Shown: positions 50,201 through 61,600 of the stretch, one piece after another
Numbering within the stretch: position 1 is the first letter of the stretch
How the letters are laid out: every line of letters starts with the position of its first letter
Assembly: GCF_021347895.1 (NCBI RefSeq)
Contig: NC_067124.1
Span: forward strand, 17,970,521 to 18,034,520
Length of the DNA stretch: 64,000 nucleotides
Reading direction: 5' to 3'
Source of the DNA: Acanthochromis polyacanthus
Taxonomy: Eukaryota; Chordata; Actinopteri; Pomacentridae
Notes under the pieces: model-generated
Databases searched by the model: none
What the model was told of the DNA's origin: nothing
The model's input: the letters and a program-made list of their open reading frames with translations, nothing else
Program-made: the position numbers and the translations under genes

Positions 50201-52302
50201 CACCTCGTCCAGTTTGTGCAGCGCTGTAGCGAGTCTCTCCTGAGCTCGGTCCAGATTCTCCTCATTGAGCTGCATGCGTCGGCTCAGAGCTGTGACCTCA
50301 GCCTCCGCCTACAGACAGAGCAGGGAGCAGAAACCCACCACAGATAAACGACAATGATCACCTGAAGCATGGAGCCAGATTAGTGTCAGCAGATAATGTG
50401 AAGCTGAAACTGGGAGATTTAAGTATCACAAAGGTGGCTCTCTTTTTTACCTGCTAGATCTCCATGGTAACTGATGCTGTGGAGCTAGATCTCCATGGTA
50501 ACTGATGCTGTGGAGCTACATCTCCATGGTAACTGATGCTGTGGAGCTACATCTCCATGGTAACTGATGCTGTGGAGCTACATCTCCATGGTAACTGATG
50601 CTGTGGAGCTACATCTCCATGGTAACTGATGCTGTGGAGCCAGATCTCGACAGCATGATGTTCAGACATCTCCCTTAAACTAAGTCTTTTCCTGACAATT
50701 ACTCAGATGGGGAAAATGTTTTGTTTTTTTGTCTGTACACCTGAATGAAGCAGTTACAGCATCACACACTGGATGCATCGCATTGCCACGGAAACCTACA
50801 TTTAATCTAGCTGCTGAAGCATAAATGACAAATTTGTTTGTATGTTAAATGCTGGTACTACAGCTGATATAAGACTGATAGACCGACATTCTCTATACAC
50901 CGCTTTATCCTCACTAGGGTCGCGGGGGGGCTGGAGCCTATCCCAGCCAACTCGGGCGAAGGCAGGGGACACCTTGGACAGGTTGCCAGTCTGTTGCAGG
51001 GCTACATATACAGACGAACAATCACACTCACATTCACACCTACGGGCAATTTAGAGTTACCAATTAACTTCAGCATGTTTTTGGACTGTGGGAGGAAGCC
51101 GGAGTACCTGGAGAAAACCCACGCATGCACAGGGAGAACATGCAAACTCCATGCAGAAAGATCCCAGGGATTTTTTTGCTGCAAGGCAAAAGTGCTAACC
51201 ACTACGACACTGTGCAGCCCCTTATTAATTACAGAGAATATTATATCAGTAACATTAATTTCACTTGATTTGTCCACAAATTAAAGTGACTTCCAGCATT
51301 ATGGGACAGTGTCAGATCTAAATGCATTTCAATACAATATCATGTTTAAATACATAAAGTTGAACAGTTTTATTGTGCAGCTGTGTTAGAAATAATCAGA
51401 TGCACTGGTCAGTAAAATAAATATATTAACACGTGATTCAGTTTTCTACCAGCATTCCTGTCCTGCATCATTTACAGTAGCAGCTTTTTACCATCATACA
51501 TTTTTATATTCCTCATTGTTCTCCATTAAAACAACCTGCTGACACTGACTTAGGTTTTAGTTTTTGTGAAGCCTATTTATACAAAAAAAAAAAAAAAAAA
51601 AAAAAAAAAGAGTCTGGATATGTTGAACTTGTTTTGTAGTTCAGCCCAACAACAGTAGTGATCAGCTGACAGGAGTGTCTACACTGTGTGCATCAGATCT
51701 GACCATCAGTATTACAGGGCTCTGATCAATATCCACACACAAAAGCTGATCGGGACATCTTCGATCAATAGAAGGAGGAGTTCATCGTCACTGTTTGTCA
51801 GAGAGGGTCCTCACAAATATACAGGGACAAATATGTGTGTGTGTTATCACGGGCTGCTGCTGCAGCTTATCTCACGGCCTGTTACACACTGATAGGCACA
51901 CACAGTACTGTAATACCACACTGCATTGCAGTACCACACAGGTCAGTTGGCAGGAAGTAAACAACACCACTAATTAATGAATTCATGACTAAAGTTTTCC
52001 ACAGTACTTCAGTAAAGAGTACTAGAGAGTACTGTATAGTACGACAGTCTGAGCGACCTCACAGCCCACATTGTTCAGGCAGGTATCTGTGGAATCTGGA
52101 CCGACCTGCTGGCTGCAGACAGACCCTCCTGTCTACCTGTACAGGTGCAGTGTTCAGATGAGCTCACCTCCTCTCGGCTCCTCTTCTCCTTCTCCACCTC
52201 CTTCTGCAGCGTCTCTGCTCGCTCCTCAGCCTTCTCCGCCTGATCCTGCAGAACCTTGATCTTCTTCTTCACGGCATCGATGCTGTTCACACCTCCACTC
52301 AT
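47277..52302 (-). CDS. tpm3: Tropomyosin (tpm3-like), short isoform
   Basis: Tropomyosin is a coiled-coil dimer that lies along actin filaments and controls access of myosin and other binding proteins. Coding exons (minus): 1b 52302-52168, 3 50308-50175, 4 49942-49825, 5 49641-49571, 6a 49135-49060 or 6b 48822-48747, 7 47776-47714, 8 47625-47556 and 9 47359-47277; 750 nt, 249 residues, as in cytoskeletal short forms (248). It begins [20 protein letters not shown], a 1b-type start, then [58 protein letters not shown] and [19 protein letters not shown], ending [11 protein letters not shown], a 9c-like end. Heptads are unbroken. The tpm3 name rests on linkage to pmvk and on the 1b form; tpm1 or tpm4 cannot be excluded. 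Muscle exons 1a/2 were not found. Confidence 0.93.
47995..48420. repeat. Dispersed repeats in the tpm3 intron
   Basis: 47999-48095 matches 21485-21595 in the same orientation, and 48195-48405 matches the complement of 27330-27525. Their adjacency suggests one larger repeat of which different parts survive elsewhere. Confidence 0.65.
48747..48822 (-). other. tpm3: tpm3 alternative exon 6b
   Basis: 76 nt, reading (S)[19 protein letters not shown] then EAQSEK, like the vertebrate exon 6b (..ELEEELK.VTNNLKSLEAQAEK). It has a proper acceptor (CCTGCAG) and donor (GTAGGA). It has the same length and phase as 49060-49135, so the two can replace each other. Confidence 0.88.
49060..49135 (-). other. 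tpm3: tpm3 alternative exon 6a
   Basis: 76 nt, reading (S)[19 protein letters not shown] then QASEDK, like vertebrate exon 6a (..LEE.LR..D..LK.L.A.E..). Acceptor TTTCTAACAG and donor GTACAC. It is separated from exon 6b by about 240 bases. Confidence 0.88.
50454..50645. repeat. 31-bp tandem repeat, six copies
   Basis: Six nearly identical units of CTCCATGGTAACTGATGCTG plus TGGAGCTACAT, differing by single bases (TAGAT or TACAT). The sister repeat at 59265-59295 has a single unit, so the array expanded after the two copies separated. Confidence 0.96.
50889..51219 (-). mobile_element. SINE copy inside dispersed repeat A
   Basis: Minus-strand copy of the SINE at 1850-2198, from GGCTGCACAGTG at 51219 down to the TATAGAGAATG tail. 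The B-box region is partly deleted (after TTTTGCCTTGCAGC it goes straight to AAAAAAATCCCTGGGATC). It is absent from the sister repeat at 59188-59880. No clear target duplication was found. Confidence 0.88.
51583..51609. repeat. Poly(A) run
   Basis: About 26 consecutive A residues. It may be the tail of a retroposed sequence, but nothing recognisable precedes it. Confidence 0.8.
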
Positions 52303-52322
52303 CTTCTTCGTCTTCTTGTCCT

Positions 52323-54561
52323 GCAGACACAGCAGCTGCTCAGGATCGATCAATCAAAGAGCAATGCAGCACACATCAAAACAGACTTCACCAGGTGTGT
52401 TTCAGTGAATCCAAACATCTGGTTCTGAGGGTTTTGGATGCACAGATCTGCTTCTGGTTCAGACTGTGGACATCTGATGATGTTGGCTTCATTATTGATC
52501 GGTCTGTTGTCAGCTACTTTGTCTTCAAACCCTTTAGTATAAATCACATCTTCAGTTTCCATTTCAAAATCATCATTTGGACAGTTCAGAAAAAAGTGGT
52601 ATATTAATTGATTATCAGCACCTGCAGCTTCTGATCCACTGAATCGGACACACTTGAGGGTAAAATAATGTCTATTAATCAATAATGAATTCTCCCCTGA
52701 GCGTTGCACCAGCTTGGTCACAAGTATTGATCATTATAGACTCACTTATAGTAAATGAATATGCAGTGACAATACCTTCAGGATCAGTAGATGGAGGACA
52801 TCAGCACAATTTCTGTCTGCGATGTTCAGAAACATTAAGTCAGTTCATTCTGCACTAATCAGGTTTGTGGATCAGGAAGACAGATGTTCTCAAAATGTTT
52901 AGAATTCCTTTTAAAGTGAACTTAATGCTTAGCCTAGCCACGCTAGACAACCCGCGGCAACAAATTTAATTCTCTGCCAGGGTGGGTCTAGTTACCCTCC
53001 ATGAGGCTCGAGGCTGGATTCTCCTAAAACTGGCCGGACCAATCACCATGAAGTGTAGAGTCGGAAGGCGGGCGTAACGAAGTGACGACAGAGGCGCGAC
53101 GATTCTGACAGAAACAACCGGCACACAATAAACTTATCTGATGATAAAACACATTATTACCCTGGAGTTTTCTGACTGTAAGCTTGTAGTCAGTAAGGCC
53201 TCTAAAGCTTTTATTCCTCTGTAATGATGTTTCTGACATTTATGCATTATTTGCAATTATTTATTGGCATCTTCAGTTTCAGGTTTAGGAGGATCTAATT
53301 CAGTAAAAATAAAGTTATTTTTAGGAGGGACAGGTTTCTAATCAGAAGTCTTATGATCCATGTATCAGACTTGCATCCAATCATTGATAAAATAAACTTA
53401 ACCCCAAAATAAAACATGTGACACAACGGGATCACCATCATTTATTCAGCACATTGTTTGTTTCAGTGGACTTTTTCTCCGTGCAGTTTTTATTGTGTCC
53501 GACATCAATTATTTATCTGATATTAGACTCTTAAGTCGTCTCTCAGTCGCTTCAGGAATACTAAGACGCTGTGATGAGTCATGAATATGTGTAGTTTCAA
53601 TATTAACAGCTGAATACAGACTGTGGGTTAAAACACACAAAGGTGTAATCACTGAATCACGGCTCGTTCATCGGAAATATTTAGTTATAATCAAAAGTAA
53701 ATAAAGTAGCAATGGAAATCTCTGTACTGACTCATTAACATCAGGGTCACTAAATCACTGAAGATCTGAAACAATTAAATCAGCAGCTGAAGCTCCAACA
53801 CAGATCCAACTGTAAAGTCACTCAGATCAGAACCAGCTGCTTCCTCTTTACACACCTGCACAGTAGAACTAAAGACAGATTTAAGCTGTAAAATGTTATG
53901 CTCTAAGGTGTTTTGTGCCTTAGTTCTTAGTTTAAATTTAACAGATAAACCAAACTAAAGTAGAACTCAGTTGTGCCTCAAAGAAGAGAACTGTGTGGTG
54001 ATGAGAAGACAGCAAAGAACTAAAACATCTGAAGATGAAAATTCACTTTGAATCTACAAAGAACCTCAAAGGCGCAACACGGTAATCATTACTCATTCGT
54101 CCATAGCTACATACAACGTTTTCCCTGACAGTTCGTTTATTTTCTGAATAAACGTATCAGCTGTTTGTCTACAATATGTCAGAAAATGGAGAAAAAGATC
54201 TTTGTCCAAAGATCTTCAGTTTACGGTCACAGAAGAAGAAACAAAAGAGAATATATTCACAATGGGGCAGCTGCACTGGAGAATTTAAGATATTATTATT
54301 GAAAATTGACTTCCAGAAAAATCTCGAAACCCACAAACCAGCTGAGCTCCGTCAGAAACACCTGTACAGGTGTTAGTTATTCCTGATGACGTTTCTGAAA
54401 TTCAATTTGGAATATTCACATGAAAAAAAGTTCTTGACTTTTCGCCCTGTTGTGTTTGATACTTATTGATCCGTTATGATGCTAGCAGAGATCCCCGCCC
54501 TATTAGCCTGTTAGCTCAGCGTGCACAGTCAGGTGAGGTGTACCTGTGTGATCCGTCTCAC
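52323..54561 (-). other. tpm3 intron 1
   Basis: Sequence between the first coding exon (whose acceptor CTGCAG lies at 52321-52326) and the 5' untranslated exon. It has no muscle-type tropomyosin exon that I can find. 52925-53125 reads like a dispersed fish repeat (GACAACCCGCGGCAACAAAT, GGGTGGGTCTAGTTACCCTC), ends undefined. Confidence 0.5.
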
Positions 54562-54880
54562 CTGTACGAGTCTTCACAAGATAACAACCGCGGCTCGAGC
54601 CCTGTTCGCCTGACAGCGTCACTTCCCAGTTAGCAGCAGCTAGCTGTTAGCGGCTAAAGGAGTTCACAAACGGCGACCTGCGGTGTTTCTGCGGCGGCGC
54701 GGATTCTACGCTTCGTTATATCCGGCTCAGAAAGTTCTGCTCGGAGTTCTGCTCTCTGGGTCTCGGCGTTCGCTGGGTTTTACTCGGAGTTCTCTGGTTC
54801 TGCTTCCTCATCAGCCAACTCCCTGTTCTCCAGGACTCCTCCCTCTTCCGGGTTAAATTCCCTCCACACGGACTGACGTC
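54562..54880 (-). promoter_or_regulatory. CpG-rich tpm3 promoter and 5' untranslated exon
   Basis: A CpG-rich block on the minus strand ends in a strong donor, TCGTACAG/GTGAGACGG, at 54562/54561. It pairs with the acceptor just upstream of the ATG-bearing exon (exon edge at 52320). A (CTT)n-rich tract lies at 54890-54910. The transcription start is not fixed. Confidence 0.65.
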
Positions 54881-54910
54881 ACAGTTTTCTTCTTCTTCTT
54901 CTTCTTCTGC

Positions 54911-57900
54911 AGAGACGCGTTGCCCCCTCTACAGGCTGTTAGTAGTCCATTTCATTTTGCTTTGTGATTGTTGTAAGCTGAACGGTGTAAAATATAAGCT
55001 GTGTTAATGTTGTTAACATAAATGTAACAGACCCCCTGCTTCACAAACAGAATTCAACAGGTGCTACTTCACAGTTAATTAACTAATCATGGTCCAGTGT
55101 GTATAACTCTGCCCCCTCACTGCTTCTAGGTGAACTAGTCAGAATCATAGACAATATACAGTCATGGTCAGAATGAGTAGTGGCCTCACACACCACCAGG
55201 TTTATTTACTTTCTACAGCTGCTTCTGCTAAACTCTAAATTGTCTCTAATTAGGTGTATTGATGATCCTGACAACTATAGAAGGCAAATCAGTGTTAGCC
55301 TGTTGTGTGACTAATGTACCTAACGTTAGCATTTGCCAAAATAATAGAAAAATCATTGTTAGCTCATTCTGCAGCTAATGTGGCTAATATTAACTTTAAT
55401 GGTCAGATATCTTTGTAAATATAACACTTAAAGACATTCAGAGATGAAGTTGAACCATAGTAAAACTGTTCTCATTTCCAGATGTTTCTGTTATCAGACA
55501 GCAGAACGAGGATGAAACAGTGAAACTCAGTAGAAGGGTCAGGGGCATCATCTCACAACAAATATATGAGTTAAAAGTAAGAAGATAAAAGGTCTCATTT
55601 TGACACTGAAACAGTTCAGAACTAAAACCAGGATTATAGTCATGGAGGAAAGAAGCATCTGTGAGTGAAACATTGAAAGAAACATTCAGCCCAGAGGAGA
55701 AACTCAGCTGCAGATTTGTTTCATGCCGATTATTGATTATTTTGCTCTGTAGCAGGAGGCTTCTGTTTGTCTGCTCCCCAGCTGGCTCTTAATCTGTTTC
55801 ATACTTTGGTTCCCTACATGTAGGGTTCTCTACAGGTACCCTTCAAGTAGTTCTCTTCTCAAAGCAGATGCCCATAAATCTGAATGTTTAAACTCTTAAA
55901 CAGGGTGATTATTCAGCTGGAGATTCTGCTGTGATGCCTTCTATTAAAAACAGCACATATTTTGACTTTGGGGGATTTTAGAACCTCATTCCGCTGCTCC
56001 TATCTGAACCTTATCAGACGCTACTGCAGCTGCAGGTTCACATAGTTTAAATTTATATCACTCATTTTATAGTATCATATATCACAAAACAAAGAGGACC
56101 ATTATTCTTTCCTGAGGGGTCCCTTTAGTCACTCGTTCTTCGCCAGATGCAGCCTGTCTGCTCTTATTCAGATCGTACCATGTTTAAGAATATTCTTGGT
56201 CAAGTTAAACCTTCTACTTCGTACAGTTTCATCACTAAACCCTCCTTCCACCATCATCTTTATTCAGCGTTGAGTATTTACTCACTGCTGATGTTAAAGT
56301 CAAACCCTGGAGTTCACAGTGGATTGTCCTGCATTCATTCTGAAAGTGACAGAGCATCTCTGTTTCTACAGAACGTTAGTCTGTCTGTAACCAGAAGCTC
56401 TATTATCTTACATCCTACAACAGTCAGTCTATTAGACAGTAAGAACAGGTCTCTGTAAAAAAGAAAAGAAAAAAAAGCTCAGTGTTTGACCATGTTCTCA
56501 TATTCCGTTAATTCATAATAAATAAAACAATAACAATTGTGAAAACAGAGCTGAAGATTTGAAATAAAACACAAAGATTAGCTGATTAGATTTATAAAGA
56601 GTCAGAGACATACAGCAAGAATACACTGATGAGATACAAGCATTTCAGTCAACTTTACAGCTGTTAAACTGAGCTCAAATGAAACATTACAGCATCACAT
56701 CTGGACATCACAGTGTCACATCTGTCCATTGGTGAATTTAAGCCTCCAGAGTTAAGGTATAATCACTTAGAAATTATTTGGACCCTGATGTTTGACACAT
56801 TTTAGAATAACAACACAAAAGGCAACTTTTAAAAATGAGTAAAGTCTTCAGACTTCATGCTGATAAACTTATTTTTTCTCTTGGTCAAGTTTAAGATATC
56901 AGGATGATTCACGTTAGGAAGATAGCAGTTCAGTCATAAAACGGGAGCTCATTTCCTCCATAAATGGAAAACACTTCTTGTTAACATGAAGAATAAACAT
57001 GTCATTGACAAACATTAATAGTGTTTATACTGAAACACATTAATCAGAGCTGAATACAAACTGTTTGGTCACATGTTTCATATCATGTTTTCTTCGCACT
57101 GTAGGTCACGTTTCCATCAAATACTCCATCGCCGTCTCACAGAGAGCAGACTCAGTAGTGTCCATGGTTACAGTGTCCATTGTGACGGTGTCCATGGCAA
57201 CAGTCTGCATCAGTCTGAGTGTAAAATGAAACATTTGGACATTTTGCAGAAGTTGAAAGTTCAATTTTGTGGCTCTAAACATGTCCTCGTGTTTTCTACA
57301 TCAATAAAAGGTCCTTCATCAGGCGACAGCATCATCATCATCAGGAGGAGCTGACCTCATCACCTCCCAGGCGTCAACACAAACCAGCTGATTGGTCAAT
57401 TAAACCATCGTCCTACACAAGTATAAAAGACACAGCCATGCTACCATGCTAACAGACAGGAAGAACACCTGCACTTTAATAAACACACCTGATCTACGAT
57501 TCAGCTCAAAGTAACCCGACCCAACCCCCCCCCCCCCCCTTTCTGTAGTAACTACACTTCCCAGTTCTCCTAGTTCTCCCAGTCCTCACGACTCATGTAG
57601 CTCTGAGTTATAAGTTTGTTAAAACGCCAGGTGAACTCAGTGCACATAGTCAGGTGAGTTTACCTGTGGAGTAAAAGCTGCACATTCAGTCTGAACAAAC
57701 TGAGATTTTTGTTTTTATGCTGTGATTCAAATGTAAACATTTGTTTTCACTTTGTCCTCATGTTCAACAGATTTTTGGTTTCATGTATAAAGAAACATAA
57801 AAACAGATTCTTTTTGTTTACTAAATATTCTGAAGCTAAAGTTCCATGGACAGAATCAAATTTTTCTATGACTACACTGGCATTTTATGCTTTTTATAAA

Positions 57901-58695
57901 TAACACATTATAATCTCTGAGTCTCCACTGACAGCAGGCTGTGACGGTAGATCTAAAGGCATCCTGGGTAATGTAGTGTGGTGGTCGTTAATGTGTCTCA
58001 TTAGGCTGAATAAATCCGTCTGCATCAAACAAACTGATCCGGATCAGAACAGCACCAGATCCACTATCTGTACAGCATAAATCCAAATGTCCTCTCGTCC
58101 TGCATTCTGTCCAACATTTGAACTGCTGTTTACTGCTGGTGCTTCTCACATTGGTCTTTACAAACAAACAAACAAATAAACAAATACTACATTAGACTCT
58201 CAAAGACTTTAAAGCTGAGGCAACTCAGCGAGGACCCTTAAACAGCGAGGACTTGGACAGACTCTTGAATGAAAACCTGACCAGGTTTGTTTGAAGCAGA
58301 CGGAGACTTTAAAGTGAGCTTTGAGGCAGAAATGTTAAACTTTAACCATTAGTATCAAACAACCTTCCAATTTTCAACAAACCCAATGATACCCTTTATA
58401 CCCAATAAAAGCCCTCCCTTTAAACTCCACCCATTCCAGCACTTGTGGGCGGAGCTCCAGCAGACATGATGATGTAAACAGGTCACATGGTTATACTTCC
58501 TGTTTCTAACCTAACAGCAACGCTCAGAAAACGTTTGAGGAACAAAAGTCAGACAGCTGAGATCTGATTTGGTAAAAACTCCAAGACAGTAAATGACGTC
58601 ATCTCCAGCTCCTTTTACAATGTCCATCTGTAACATCACGGCGATAACAGTGACATCAGCAGAGTTCCCTGAGGTCATCAGGTGCAGGTGTGAGG
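54911..58695. other. Intergenic sequence and arhgef2 3' UTR
   Basis: A 3.8-kb stretch between the tpm3 promoter and the arhgef2 stop codon. No further gene recognised. A poly(C) run is at 57524-57539. The right-hand part should include the arhgef2 3' UTR; I cannot choose its polyadenylation site. Confidence 0.45.
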
Positions 58696-61600
58696 TTAAC
58701 TCTCACTCTCCTCCGGGATGTCCTGCAGGTCTGTGGGGTCAGAGGTCAAAGGTTATCATGGTGACCAGTCACAAACTGAATATTAAAACAAATGGTATGT
58801 TTGGTCATAATGACACAGTAAACAATACATATTCCAGTCATTTAGGTATAATCAACAACGGTTATTGATCAGTTATTTGTGCTGACCTCTGGGGCTGTCA
58901 GAGCGAGGAGAGATCTTCATCACTTCCTCCTCTTCCTCCTCGTTTCCTTCGTGGACGCCATCTAATTGATCAGTCGGATCCTGAGTAGCCAATGGGGCGA
59001 GGGGGCGGAGTTCCAGGTCCCTGCTGCCACGCCTCCTGTTAACCTGCTGACAGATATTATGGTAGCTTAACTTCAATTAAGTATTGTTAGATTACACCAC
59101 CTGTGTTCAGTTTACCCTGTCGACCTGATTCTAGTTCATTTTATTTGTTTGAGTTTATGTGGTTCAGAGGGATGTACTATGAAGTGAGATTAGATCAGCA
59201 GGTATGTGAGCCCAAGTCAGAGTTTTCAGTGTCACAAAGGTGGATCTCTTTTAACCTGGCTAGATCTCCATGGTAACTGATGCTGTGGAGCTAACCTGGT
59301 AGAGACCAGGTTATGGTTAGAGTTTAGATTTAAATCAGTCATAAGAAGCGTCTCCGTTTAAATAAAGTGCTTCATGATGACTATTTATGAGCAACACAGA
59401 TTCTCAGCTGAAGGAAAAACTATCTCATCTGTAAACACCTTGAGCTGTACGTTACTAAGACCACTGATTGAAGCCGTTACAGTATCACACACTGGATGCA
59501 TTATGTTGCCATGGGACCCTACATGTATTTAGTTGATGATACAGAAATTGTATAAATATGTTAAGTTTGCTCTTGATTTGCAACCAAGTCCATTTCACTG
59601 CTGGTACCTCAGATGATAGAACACAGATTAGAAAACTGATTATTCCACTGGTTTTATTACAGAGAATATTATGTCAGTAACATTAGTTTCACTTTGCTAT
59701 GGCCACAAATTAAAATGATTTCCTGCATTATGGGACAGTGTCAGACCTAAATGCACCTAAATACAACACATTTAACAGTTTTCTACCAATATTCCTGTCT
59801 TGCATCATTACCAGCAGCAGTTTTTCACCGTTACATATTTTTTATTCCTCATTGCTCTACATTAAACAACCTGTTGACTGAAGCAGCTGCAAACAACAGG
59901 TTCATTTGGTGCAGAAGAAGCGTCAAATGACACATTTAACCAGGTTCTGTGGTTCTGCTTATCCTGACTTATCTGGTTCAGTTTGTCCCGGCTTATTTTA
60001 ACCTGGTTTATTTTAATCTGGTTCAGTTTATCTGGCTCAGTTTCTATAAACCAGAACTCAGTACTCACTGGTTCTCCCTTGATGACGTCACTGATCTCTC
60101 CATTGCTGCTCCTTCTCCTTGACCCCGCCCCTTCCCGGATTGGCTCCTCCCCCCTAAGACGCAGCCGTGTGACCTCCTCCTGCAGCAGCTCCACCTGTCG
60201 CCGTAGCAACACCGCCTCCCCACTGGCATCCAGTCCAGTGTCCCGCGACACCGACCGGCTGAGGCGAGGGACGGAACCGGACCCGGGGGCGGTGGAGGGG
60301 GTATGGCCTGTGCTTAATGACAGCTCCAGTATCGAATCCTGACGAATCACAGCAGCCTGGTTGCGGAGTCAGGGAGAGTTTTCACACTGTTTATCTGTGT
60401 TGTTACTGTGCATTATTCTGCTTCTACACTTTCTTATTCTCTGTTTTCGACTGTATTTATGTAGTTTCATTTTCTAGCAGCCAAACTTCACACAAAGTTC
60501 TACTGATCTCATCAGTTACTGCTTTATTCTGAACAAATCAATGAGTCAGTGCAGTGGGCAAACTGTAGATTGGTATCAGACCTGCAGGGCATGAAGCTGT
60601 GTGCTCAGGTTGACCAGTCGCTGACAGACTTCCTGTGGAGAAGACACACGACAGCTGTTAAAGACAATGTCATTGGACGGAAAACAGGAACATCTCAGTT
60701 CAGTTTACAACTGTTGGATCAAAACTGGAGTATAACCCAGCCTCCTCTCTGCTTTCTGAATGCTGGGAGGTTGGATTAGATTTTTTAATTTATTCCTGCA
60801 GAGCTGCTGCTTTGTATTACTGACTGATACATATCAGCTGCATATTGACTATCTAAAGGAACACATTTTCACGACAGGAAGCTAGGTAGAGTTCCAGTTT
60901 TAGTTGTATGCTGAGCTGTAGGTTGAGTTGTAGGTTCAGTTGTGGGTCAGAGGAGGATGAGGGTCAGTCAAAGAACAGAAATAAACCAACTGTGGTCAGA
61001 AAGAAGAAAGGATTCATCACCTCATTCAGGGTTTGTTCCTGCAGCTGGTTACCATTTCTGTCCTGAAACACAAAACATCAGAAAAGATTCAAACAGACGT
61101 TCTGCTGGACAAACATGCAGCAGTCTAGTTATGTTATTTAACATGAAGAGTCGAGTTCACCACAGAGTACATAGGAACTGAAACTGTGTAAAAGCAGAAC
61201 TTATGGCAGAGCTGTTGTCTGAATTTAGATTCACTTATATATAGTTATATTTACTGCACATGTTCGTCATCTATACTTTATATGTAAACATAAAAGGCTG
61301 TTCAGCTGCATTCTTTCTTCTGTACATGTAGACCTTTTCATTATTTGATTCCATTAATGTGATGTGTGAACAGCTGCTCTGAAACTACAACTGTAGATCA
61401 GTTCAACACCTGTGGAGCTGCAGACAAACATTCTCCTAGCGGGTTTCATGACGGACACACACTTTGTTAAGCACATTTCTGGACATCAGGTCAGTCATTA
61501 ACACCTAAACTACAAGGATCCTGAGGTGGACCATGTCCTTTGAATCTGTTGCAGAAACTCAGTTTGAAAGTCAGAGAGATGTTTGATCAGACCTCACTTC

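Larger units (their letters stand above)
50385..51545. mobile_element. Dispersed repeat A, probable non-autonomous DNA element
   Basis: It matches 59188-59880 in arhgef2 along its length: CACAAAGGTGG, CTAGATCTCCATGGTAACTG, TATCACACACTGGATGCAT-like, AGAGAATATTAT.TCAGTAAC, TGCATTATGGGACAGTGTCA-like, and ATTCCTCATTG. This copy differs by a six-fold expansion of one 31-bp segment and by a SINE insertion. The ends carry a short inverted match (GTGTCAGCAG at about 50393 and its complement near 51540), so a terminal-inverted-repeat element is likely. Confidence 0.75.

Noticed and set aside
53400..54400. Search for tropomyosin exons 1a/2 in tpm3 intron 1
   Set aside because: No stretch resembling MDAIKKKMQMLKLDKENA or its neighbours was seen in any minus-strand frame.
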